Of a DNA stretch of 9,662 nt, positions 1-6,046 are shown one piece after another; position 1 is the first letter of the stretch; each line of letters starts with the position of its first letter. Origin of the DNA: an uncultured Eubacterium sp. (lineage in GTDB: Bacteria > Bacillota > Clostridia > Lachnospirales > Lachnospiraceae); contig CAJTVR010000135.1 of the NCBI GenBank assembly GCA_910580075.1, positions 1 through 9,662 of the forward strand. The letters run 5' to 3'. Position numbers and translations under genes: made by a program. The notes beneath the pieces are model-generated. The model was given only the letters and a program-made list of their open reading frames with translations. It ran no database searches and had not been told where the DNA came from.

Positions 1-91
1 TGCAGCATCGGCGTATTGTTATGCATAAATCTGGCGTGGGTGTGAAAAGTAACATTTGTACAGGCACAGTAGTCAGGTTTTGCTTTAACAC

Positions 92-120
92 TTTACACTT
101 CCTGCACCTTTTAGTATAAT
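92..120 (+). promoter_or_regulatory. Probable sigma-A promoter for the NeuB-like/dCMP deaminase unit
   Basis: A -35 box TTTACA (92-97, one mismatch to TTGACA) is followed by exactly 17 bases and a perfect -10 box TATAAT (115-120). Transcription would start near 126-128, leaving an untranslated leader of about 130 bases before the start codon at 259. The boxes and spacing are read directly. The assignment to the housekeeping sigma factor follows from the consensus. No operator is recognised. Confidence 0.8.
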
Positions 121-125
121 AAATA

Positions 126-258
126 TAACAGCCAGCGTACGGTAATTACTGCCTGATTTGCATACATTGACTGAATTGTGCGAAGCATGACTGACAGGGG
201 ATGCCTGGATGGGTATACATTTTTGCAAATCACGATTTTAGAAGGGGAGGGAACGCAT
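126..258 (+). promoter_or_regulatory. Long 5' leader with a distant inverted repeat
   Basis: This stretch lies between the predicted transcription start and the first start codon. It contains an 8-base inverted repeat, GATTTGCA (155-162) and TGCAAATC (224-231), which could close a stem around about 60 bases just before the ribosome binding site. No known riboswitch or T-box motif is recognised. A GTG at 178 is in frame with the downstream gene but lacks a good ribosome binding site. Any regulatory role is inference. Confidence 0.3.
244..251 (+). promoter_or_regulatory. Ribosome binding site deciding the NeuB-like start
   Basis: GGGGAGGG lies 7 bases before the ATG at 259. It favours that start over the in-frame GTG at 178. 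The protein then begins MKTFVTAEIGINHNG, which puts the conserved AEIGxNHxG motif at residues 7-15, as is normal in the NeuB family. Confidence 0.8.
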
Positions 259-1089
259 ATGAAAACATTTGTGACAGCTGAAATAGGAATCAATCATAAC
301 GGAGACCTGGACATAACCAGAAAGCTGATTGATACAGCATGCATATCCGGGTGCGATGCAGTTAAATTCCGAAAAAAGACAATTGATACTTATTATGACC
401 AGAAATATCTGGACGAACCGTATGATTCTCCATGGGGACAGACAAGAGGGGAAATGTTAAGGGCCCTGGAATTTGGAAAAGAAGAATATGATATCATCGA
501 TGCTTACTGTAAAAAGAAAGGAATCGAATGGTATGCGTCGGCATATGATGTGGAAGCGCAGAAATTTATCCGGCAGTATGATAATAAATATAACAAGATT
601 GCTTCTGCCATGCTGGTGAATGACGAACTGCTTGAAACTGTAGCGCAGGAAGGACGCTATACATTTATAGCCACTGGCATGAGTACGTATGAGGAAATCG
701 ATCACGCTGTTGAAATTTTTAAAAAACACGGCTGTCCGTATGAGCTGATGCATTGTAACAGCACCTATCCGATGGTCAGCATAGAGGCGAATCTGAAAGT
801 CATCCACACCCTTCAAAACCGCTACCAGTGCAAAGTCGGTTACAGCGGACATGAAATCGGGACACTGGTCAGTACCTGTGCCGTAGCTATGGGCGCTACT
901 TCGGTAGAGCGGCATATTACCCTGGATAAGACGATGTTTGGTAAGGAACAGAGAGCATCAGTAGACCCTCTGGAATTATGGAAACTGGTGAAAAATATCC
1001 GGGAAGCAGAACAGATTATCGGATCGGGGGAAAAAGTACTCTCAGAGTCGGAAATGGCTGTTCGCAAATGCAGGGAGAAACATATCTAA
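259..1089 (+). CDS. NeuB-family N-acetylneuraminate synthase-like protein without SAF domain
   Basis: The family condenses phosphoenolpyruvate with an N-acetylated amino sugar to make sialic acid or related nonulosonic acids in the cytoplasm. The 276-residue product is a TIM-barrel domain with AEIGINHNGD (7-16), HCNSTYP (165-171), GYSGHEIG (194-201) and ERHITLDK (217-224). H198 and H219 match the two Mn-binding histidines of Neisseria NeuB, so the catalytic core looks intact. The protein stops at the barrel end: the roughly 60-residue antifreeze-like SAF domain of canonical NeuB (about 340-350 residues) is absent. In NeuB dimers that domain covers the partner's active site, so the sugar substrate may differ. 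No NeuA or NeuC homologue is in view. A dCMP deaminase follows after 22 bases, suggesting co-transcription from the promoter at 92-120. The family is certain enough, but the exact substrate is unknown. The SAF-less form may be an established subfamily. Confidence 0.82.
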   Translation: MKTFVTAEIGINHNGDLDITRKLIDTACISGCDAVKFRKKTIDTYYDQKYLDEPYDSPWGQTRGEMLRALEFGKEEYDIIDAYCKKKGIEWYASAYDVEAQKFIRQYDNKYNKIASAMLVNDELLETVAQEGRYTFIATGMSTYEEIDHAVEIFKKHGCPYELMHCNSTYPMVSIEANLKVIHTLQNRYQCKVGYSGHEIGTLVSTCAVAMGATSVERHITLDKTMFGKEQRASVDPLELWKLVKNIREAEQIIGSGEKVLSESEMAVRKCREKHI

Positions 1090-1111
1090 AACTGCCGGAA
1101 AGGAAATATAA

Positions 1112-1600
1112 ATGCAAAGACGCGACAAAATTAACTATTATCTGGACTTAGCTGATGTCGTATCGAAACGCTGTACCTGTCTTCGCAGGCATTACGGGGC
1201 AGTCATTGTAAAAAACGATGAGGTCATAGCAACCGGCTATGCCGGTGCTCCGCGGGGACGTAAAAACTGCACTGATTTAGGCTGCTGCGTGCGCCAGAAA
1301 ATGAATATTCCAAGAGGCGAGCGCTATGAGCTGTGCCGCAGCGTGCATGCGGAGGCAAATGCTATTATCAGCGCGGAACGGGAAAAAATGATAGGGGCTG
1401 ACATATACTTATCCGGCCGGGAAGCAGATACCGGGAACTATATTAAAAATTCCAGCAGCTGTTCCATGTGCAAGCGCCTGATTATTAATGCCGGCATCAG
1501 CTTTGTCTTCATCCGTGATTCGGACGAAGACTACCGCAGAATTGATGTCCGTGACTGGATTGAACATGACGAATCTTTAGATGGAGCATTTGGATACTAA
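1112..1600 (+). CDS. Deoxycytidylate (dCMP) deaminase family protein
   Basis: This zinc enzyme of the cytidine deaminase fold probably converts dCMP to dUMP for thymidylate synthesis (ComEB-like). The zinc and proton-shuttle motif HAE lies at residues 79-81 within CRSVHAEANAI. The second zinc motif is C117-S-M-C120, in the context SSCSMCKRLI. The usual proline before the first cysteine is serine here. Other family hallmarks are CTCLRRHYGAVIV (21-33), GYAGAPRG (42-49), GERYELC (69-75) and the end DWIEHDESLDGAFGY. At 162 residues it has normal length. A stretch at about 102-115 between the beta strand and the zinc cysteines looks longer than in ComEB. An AGGA ribosome binding site lies 7 bases before the ATG. 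It is probably co-transcribed with the NeuB-like gene. Closely related cytidine or modified-nucleotide deaminases cannot be excluded. Confidence 0.85.
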   Translation: MQRRDKINYYLDLADVVSKRCTCLRRHYGAVIVKNDEVIATGYAGAPRGRKNCTDLGCCVRQKMNIPRGERYELCRSVHAEANAIISAEREKMIGADIYLSGREADTGNYIKNSSSCSMCKRLIINAGISFVFIRDSDEDYRRIDVRDWIEHDESLDGAFGY

Positions 1601-1632
1601 TATTTAGATGCACAATAAAACAAAATTTTTAC

Positions 1633-1660
1633 ACATACCAGATTTCATTCAGCATAGAAT
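1633..1660 (+). promoter_or_regulatory. Candidate sporulation sigma-E promoter for yqfC-yqfD
   Basis: The -10-like element CATAGAAT (1653-1660) differs from the sigma-E consensus CATACAAT at one base. A -35-like ACATACC (1633-1639) with the required ATA core lies 13 bases upstream. A second, weaker -10-like CATACCAG is at 1634-1641. A housekeeping reading fits less well: TTTACA at 1628-1633 and TAGAAT at 1655-1660 are 21 bases apart. In B. subtilis yqfC and yqfD are sigma-E dependent, which supports the call. The assignment remains inference. Confidence 0.45.
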
Positions 1661-1716
1661 AGTATCAATACCATAAATGCTGTTTCAGTTTTTTCGAAAC
1701 ACCGCCGGAGCAAGAT

Positions 1717-2010
1717 ATGTTTGGGAAGAAACGAAATATTCTGTCGAGTGAAATCAGGGAAAGTGTAGTCAGGGCGTTTGATCTGCCGCCGGATCTGGTA
1801 TATGGAAGCGTGCTTGTATCTGTGACCGGACAGAATGAGCTGCTGATTGAAAACTACCGCGGAATTTTAGAATATAAAGACGAACACATCCGGATACAGG
1901 CAAAAGACTGCCGGATACTGGTAGTAGGGAAACAGCTGGAAATTGAATATTACACCAATGAAGAAATGAAAATCAGGGGATTGATAGAACAGATTTTATA
2001 TGAAAACTGA
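1717..2010 (+). CDS. yqfC: Sporulation protein YqfC (YabP/YqfC family)
   Basis: The protein is small (97 residues), with no membrane segment or signal peptide. The pattern matches the YabP/YqfC family: an N-terminal basic stretch, ENYRGILEYKDEHIRIQ (45-61), RILVVGKQLEIEYYTNEE (66-83) and MKIRGLIEQI near the C-terminus. The family is made in the mother cell during sporulation. Its biochemical role is unknown. GGAG (1707-1710) lies 6 bases before the ATG. A small inverted repeat (TGTTTC 1681-1686, GAAACA 1696-1701) sits just upstream of that site. The stop codon is followed 8 bases later by the yqfD start, so the two are almost certainly co-transcribed and probably act together. It is the first gene after the candidate sigma-E promoter. 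Confidence 0.87.
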   Translation: MFGKKRNILSSEIRESVVRAFDLPPDLVYGSVLVSVTGQNELLIENYRGILEYKDEHIRIQAKDCRILVVGKQLEIEYYTNEEMKIRGLIEQILYEN

Positions 2011-2018
2011 GGTGTTTT

Positions 2019-3293
2019 ATGCTGTTGCGTCTGATTAAATATTTCCGCGGTTATGTAGAAGTGGCATTGTGGGGCTATGCTCCGGAACGGTTTTTGAATT
2101 TGTGCAGCAATCACGATATTCTGATCTGGGATTTGTGCCAGAAAGGAGATGCATATGTTTTTAAAATCTCCGTAGACGGATTCCGCTGCCTGAAACCGCT
2201 ATTAAAAAAATCCGGCACCCATATCAGAATCAGCCACAAAAACGGAATTCCCTTTTTTTTCTTCCGCTACCGGAAACGGAAAATGCTGTTTTTAAGTATA
2301 TTTGCGTGCATGGTGATATTGTATGTGTTATCCCGGTTTATATGGAAAATCAATATCAACGGCAATGACAGCGTGACTGCTGACAGCATGCTGCAGTTTT
2401 TAGAAGAAAAAAACAGTTCTTACGGGACGCCTGTTTCCCAGATTGACTGTACAAAATTAGAAGAAGAGATACGGAGCTGTTTTAAAAGCATTATCTGGAC
2501 TTCGGTAAAGCGGGAGGGCACAACGCTGACGGTAGATATACAGGAAAATCTGTCCGTGCCCTCAGATCAGGCAGATGCCAGGCTCCCCAAAGAATTTCAG
2601 AATCAGGAGCAGAAAGGGTTCGATTTATTAGCGCGCCATGATGGTACGATTGAAAGCATATATGTCCGCAAAGGTACGCCCATGGTACAGCAGGGAGACT
2701 CCGTAAAAAAAGGAGATGTGCTTGTATCCGGGGCCCTCCCTATTTATGATGACAGCGGAAATCTTACAGCCTATCAGTACTGTACGGCAGATGCCGATAT
2801 TCAGTTAAAGACCGAATATGCCTATAAAGACAGTTTCCCTGCCAGGTATGAACAGCGCATTTACAGCGGGAATACGCATACCCGCTACGGCATCAGCATC
2901 GGAGACACTTACCTGCAGATTCCATGGAAAAAAGCCGGTTTTGAGACATATACGGTTATGGATACCAGGAAACAGCTGCGTCTGTGTGATTCTTTTTATC
3001 TTCCGGTTTATTTTGTAACGCGCAGATACGAAGAATATGAAACAGTCAGTGCCGTTTATTCAAAGAAAGAAGCAAAAGACCAGGCCGGGATGAATTTAAC
3101 AGAATTTTTGGAAAAATTAACGCAAAAAGGTGTTCTCATTTTGGAAAAACATGTTATGATAAGAGCTGATAAAAATAAATATACCGTATCAGGAAATATC
3201 ACCGTCATAGAAAATATGTTCCGCTATGCCGTGAATGAGGAACAGGTGACAGATACGGGAGATGAAGGGAATGTAGGAAATGAGCCTGAGTGA
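2019..3293 (+). CDS. yqfD: Sporulation membrane protein YqfD
   Basis: The product is 424 residues with the YqfD layout. A cytoplasmic N-terminal domain (about 1-86, with FRGYVEVALWGYAPERFLN near the start) is followed by one transmembrane segment (about 88-109). Next come a POTRA/FtsQ-like stretch (about 110-176, starting ININGNDSVTADSM) and a larger extracytoplasmic domain containing RHDGTIESIYVRKGTPMVQQ and VKKGDVLVSG. A charged C-terminal tail (EEQVTDTGDEGN) follows. The family is tied to sporulation and lies in the forespore-engulfment-stage sigma-E regulon in B. subtilis. No enzymatic activity is known. The ribosome binding site GAGGTG (2009-2014) overlaps the yqfC stop. The 3' end overlaps phoH by 14 bases in another frame, which suggests coupled translation. 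A run of eight T (2253-2260) encodes the phenylalanine stretch before the membrane segment. Confidence 0.9.
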   Translation: MLLRLIKYFRGYVEVALWGYAPERFLNLCSNHDILIWDLCQKGDAYVFKISVDGFRCLKPLLKKSGTHIRISHKNGIPFFFFRYRKRKMLFLSIFACMVILYVLSRFIWKININGNDSVTADSMLQFLEEKNSSYGTPVSQIDCTKLEEEIRSCFKSIIWTSVKREGTTLTVDIQENLSVPSDQADARLPKEFQNQEQKGFDLLARHDGTIESIYVRKGTPMVQQGDSVKKGDVLVSGALPIYDDSGNLTAYQYCTADADIQLKTEYAYKDSFPARYEQRIYSGNTHTRYGISIGDTYLQIPWKKAGFETYTVMDTRKQLRLCDSFYLPVYFVTRRYEEYETVSAVYSKKEAKDQAGMNLTEFLEKLTQKGVLILEKHVMIRADKNKYTVSGNITVIENMFRYAVNEEQVTDTGDEGNVGNEPE

Positions 3294-4320
3294 GATATCC
3301 ATGGAACTGCCTTCCAGTCATATGACAAATGTATTTGGGCAGTTTGATGCATATATTAAAAAAATTGAGCGCAGTCTGAATGTAACGGTCGTCTGCCGGG
3401 ACGAACAGGTAAAAATCCTGGGCAGCGAACCGCATATTTTGTCTGCAAAAGAGGTGCTTGCGCAGCTTTTGGAATTATCAGAGCGCGGAAACACTGTTAC
3501 AGAACAAAATGTAGATTACGCTGTTGCGCTTGTTATGGAGCATGAATCTGCCACACTGGCAGAAATTGATGATGACTGTATTGGCTATACAGCAAACGGC
3601 AAGCCGATTAAGCCAAAGACTCTGGGGCAGAAAAAATACACGAATTCCATTCGGGATAAAATGGTAGTATTTGGCACTGGCCCTGCCGGAACCGGCAAAA
3701 CATATCTTGCCATGGCCATGGCGGTAGCATCTTTTAAAAAAGAAGAAACCGGACGCATTATCCTCACGCGCCCGGCAATTGAAGCCGGGGAAAAACTGGG
3801 GTTTCTTCCAGGGGATCTGCAGAGCAAGGTAGACCCGTATCTTCGTCCGTTATACGATGCGCTGCATCAGATTATGGGGCCTGACAGTTTTATGCGGAAC
3901 ATGGAAAAAGGTCTGATAGAAGTGGCTCCGTTAGCCTATATGCGCGGCAGAACACTCGATAATTCTTTTATTATACTGGATGAGGCCCAGAATACTACGC
4001 CGGCTCAGATGAAAATGTTTTTAACACGCATTGGCTTTGGTTCAAAAGTGGTGGTAACCGGGGATGCTACCCAAAAGGATCTGCCGGCTGATGTAAAGTC
4101 CGGTCTGGATGTAGCGCTGGAAGTGTTAAAAAAGGTAGAAGACATTGGAATCTGCCAGCTTTCCAGCAAGGATGTCGTGCGTCATCCGCTGGTACAAAAA
4201 ATCGTAAATGCATATGAGGATTATGAAAAAAAACATATGAAACAGGTAAATCAGTCAAAATATGCAAAACATACAAATGAAATGAAACGTAAAAAACAGG
4301 TGACAAAATGGCAGGCATGA
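3280..4320 (+). CDS. phoH: PhoH-family P-loop NTPase
   Basis: This cytoplasmic NTPase of the PhoH/YbeZ family is linked to RNA metabolism and often partnered with YbeY, encoded two genes downstream. It has 346 residues. The N-terminal part (about 1-110) is the family's small domain, with VFGQFDAYIKKIE near the start. The ATPase core has Walker A GPAGTGKT (134-141), ILTRPAIEAGEKLGFLPGDL (161-180), Walker B SFIILDEAQN (229-238), the sensor VVTGDATQKDLP (258-269) and DVVRHPLVQKIV (298-309). All expected catalytic residues are present. A strongly basic tail of about 25 residues (from 316) goes beyond the usual end and is encoded by A-rich sequence that runs up to the next gene's start. The start at 3280 is inside yqfD, with AAGGGA at 3265-3270 nine bases away. 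The next candidate, ATG 3301, lacks a good site. Confidence 0.95.
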   Translation: MSLSEISMELPSSHMTNVFGQFDAYIKKIERSLNVTVVCRDEQVKILGSEPHILSAKEVLAQLLELSERGNTVTEQNVDYAVALVMEHESATLAEIDDDCIGYTANGKPIKPKTLGQKKYTNSIRDKMVVFGTGPAGTGKTYLAMAMAVASFKKEETGRIILTRPAIEAGEKLGFLPGDLQSKVDPYLRPLYDALHQIMGPDSFMRNMEKGLIEVAPLAYMRGRTLDNSFIILDEAQNTTPAQMKMFLTRIGFGSKVVVTGDATQKDLPADVKSGLDVALEVLKKVEDIGICQLSSKDVVRHPLVQKIVNAYEDYEKKHMKQVNQSKYAKHTNEMKRKKQVTKWQA

Positions 4321-5498
4321 CAGAAGAACGTTTTATCGCAAGGCGGGTAAAAAAGCTGGTATATCTTGGCTGTGCCACGCTGGTTTCGGGAATACTTTCC
4401 AGTGTGCTTCACAGAATGCCGTTAGGGGATATGCTGGCACTGGTATTTGCGGACATGCTTTTTGCGGTTTTGTTTATTTTTTATCTTGAAAGCGGCAGGA
4501 TTCATAAAGGCATCCTGCCTGATACAGCAGAAGATTACCAGCGTATCTGTGTTTATTACACAGCCGGCCTGATCCTGACGCTGGGAGCATCTTTTTTTCC
4601 GGAGTATACGGCACCGGCATTTCTGACAGCCTTTTTGCTTGCAGCGGGCCTGAACCGGGAACAGGCGCTGATTATCGCCATATTTTTTAATGTTCAGAAT
4701 GCTTTTATACAAACTCTGTCAGCCCGTGCCGTGGCATGTTACCTGATGCTCATGCTCTCAGGCATTGTGCTGACAATGATGTACGATCAAAAACCGCTGC
4801 GCATATATGCAAAGATGACGGCTGCCGCTTTTTGTATGGCAGTTCCGGTATTATTTTATTATATCGCCCAGGGGGTTCCTACCATACTGCTGCTTGCTTT
4901 TTCTGCTATAAATGCTGTATTAAGCGTGGCAGGCATGCATTTTTTATATGATATTCTGCATTACCGCCAGGAGCATTTCGGGGAAATCAGTCTGGCAACG
5001 ATTGTAGACCCGAATTTTCATCTGGTACGGGAAATTAAAAAATATTCCCTGAACGATTATAACCATGCAATGCGGGTATCAAGAATCGCAGCACACTGCG
5101 CTGCCAAAATCAAGGCGGATGCAAAACTGGCTGCTGTCAGCGGATTTTACTATCATCTTGGGAAATTTGGCGGCGAGCCGTTTGTGGAAAGCGGTGTAAA
5201 GATTGCCCTGGACAATTGCTTTCCCAGTGAGGTGATTCTTATTTTAAGTGAATTTAACGGATTGAAAAACCCGATTTCTTCCATTGAGTCTGCCATTGTA
5301 CATATCACGGATACACTGGTGACAAAGTTTGAAGTATTAGATCATACAACACTGTCCAGTTCCTGGAACCGTGATATGGTGATTTATCAGACACTGAATG
5401 ATGAATCTTCTTCCGGAATATATGACAGCAGCGGACTTACTATGAACCAGTTTTTGAAAATCCGGGAATATCTGTCAAAGGAGGAGGAGCTGTTATGA
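4308..5498 (+). CDS. Shortened 7TM/HD membrane protein at the pgpH (yqfF) position, HD motif degenerate
   Basis: At this place between phoH and ybeY, B. subtilis and Listeria have PgpH, a membrane c-di-AMP phosphodiesterase of about 700 residues with an extracellular 7TMR-HDED domain. This product has 396 residues. It starts with about seven to eight hydrophobic segments (roughly 17-34, 41-60, 82-97, 102-116, 119-134, 143-158, 168-187, 191-214) and ends with an HD-like cytoplasmic domain (about 230-345). No extracellular domain is visible. In the HD part, YNHAMRV (251-257) keeps the first histidine. The HDxGK element reads YYHLGK (281-286), with tyrosine and histidine at the H and D places. 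The EQHHG element reads SEFNG (314-318). ITDTL keeps the last aspartate (D335). My ungapped motif matching leaves about two of seven metal ligands. AGGTGA at 4298-4303 supports this start, and both ends overlap their neighbours. The descent from PgpH is inferred from position and motifs. Hydrolase activity is doubtful. Confidence 0.78.
   Translation: MAGMTEERFIARRVKKLVYLGCATLVSGILSSVLHRMPLGDMLALVFADMLFAVLFIFYLESGRIHKGILPDTAEDYQRICVYYTAGLILTLGASFFPEYTAPAFLTAFLLAAGLNREQALIIAIFFNVQNAFIQTLSARAVACYLMLMLSGIVLTMMYDQKPLRIYAKMTAAAFCMAVPVLFYYIAQGVPTILLLAFSAINAVLSVAGMHFLYDILHYRQEHFGEISLATIVDPNFHLVREIKKYSLNDYNHAMRVSRIAAHCAAKIKADAKLAAVSGFYYHLGKFGGEPFVESGVKIALDNCFPSEVILILSEFNGLKNPISSIESAIVHITDTLVTKFEVLDHTTLSSSWNRDMVIYQTLNDESSSGIYDSSGLTMNQFLKIREYLSKEEELL
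5477..5489 (+). promoter_or_regulatory. Very strong ribosome binding site of ybeY
   Basis: AAAGGAGGAGGAG lies 5 bases before the ATG at 5495 and is a near-perfect anti-16S match. It is inside the 3' end of the HD gene, whose stop overlaps the ybeY start as ATGA. Independent strong initiation of ybeY is likely in addition to coupling. Confidence 0.85.
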
Positions 5499-5992
5499 CA
5501 CTCAGCGTGGAATGCGGTCCGGATATCCCGGACCTGCCGTTTGATTATGAAAAAACTGCCTCAGAGGTGATATGTTTTACACTGGAACACGAAGATTTTC
5601 CTTTTGAAGCAGAGATTAATCTGTTTTTGACAGATGATGAAGGAATCCGCCAGTTTAACCGGGATTACAGGCAGACAGACCGGGCAACGGATGTGCTTTC
5701 GTTTCCTATGGTCAGTTATGAAGCACCAGGGGATTTTACACAGTTAGAAAAAGACCCGGACAGCTTTAATCCGGATACCGGGGAGGCGGTGCTTGGGGAT
5801 ATTATTATCAGTGCTGCGGCCGTGATCAGGCAGGCAGAAAGTTACGGACACGGGCAGCTGCGGGAGTATGCATTTTTAATTGTACACAGTATGCTGCATT
5901 TGTTCGGGTACGACCATATGACAGAGGAAGATGCTGCCATTATGGAGCCGAAACAGGCTGAAATTTTAGAAAAGATGCATATTTTACGCTGA
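5495..5992 (+). CDS. ybeY: YbeY rRNA maturation factor / endoribonuclease
   Basis: This zinc-dependent RNA-processing protein is needed for 16S rRNA 3'-end maturation and ribosome quality control in bacteria, and acts in the cytoplasm. The 165-residue product carries the family signature HSMLHLFGYDH (131-141) with zinc ligands H131, H135 and H141. It also has FNRDYRQTDRATDVLSFP (54-71) and LGDIIIS (100-106). The glycine usually following the first zinc histidine is serine here. I believe this is tolerated in Clostridia, so it does not suggest loss of function. The length is normal. It overlaps the preceding HD gene by 4 bases (ATGA). PhoH, two genes upstream, is the classical genomic partner. 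Confidence 0.95.
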   Translation: MTLSVECGPDIPDLPFDYEKTASEVICFTLEHEDFPFEAEINLFLTDDEGIRQFNRDYRQTDRATDVLSFPMVSYEAPGDFTQLEKDPDSFNPDTGEAVLGDIIISAAAVIRQAESYGHGQLREYAFLIVHSMLHLFGYDHMTEEDAAIMEPKQAEILEKMHILR

Positions 5993-6033
5993 TGAAACCA
6001 GGATCAGTTTATCAGAACCGGTTACCAATACGC

Positions 6034-6043
6034 AAAGGAAGGA
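6034..6043 (+). promoter_or_regulatory. Ribosome binding site deciding the DUF3048 protein start
   Basis: AAAGGAAGGA lies 3 bases before the ATG at 6047, with the GGA of AAAGGA about 7 bases away. The alternative ATG at 6152, which would give a textbook short lipoprotein signal peptide (MKRKLLAG), has no purine-rich site before it. The start with a 35-residue N-terminal extension is therefore preferred. Confidence 0.65.
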
Positions 6044-6046
6044 ATC

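Noticed and set aside
1..45. An open stretch reading as a short hydrophobic C-terminus (SIGVLLCINLAWV then stop)
   Set aside because: Only 14 codons, no recognisable family and no ribosome binding context. It cannot be told from chance.
178..258. A GTG-initiated N-terminal extension of the NeuB-like protein
   Set aside because: No Shine-Dalgarno sequence before 178, and the extension has no family similarity. The site at 244-251 clearly supports 259.
457..915. Minus-strand open frame of 152 codons inside the NeuB-like gene
   Set aside because: It lies wholly opposite a well-supported gene and its product resembles no family. It is best explained as a shadow of the codon pattern.
1590..1616. 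Possible terminator after the deaminase gene (GCAT and ATGC arms)
   Set aside because: Only four pairs in an AT-rich loop and no directly following T tract. It is too weak to call.
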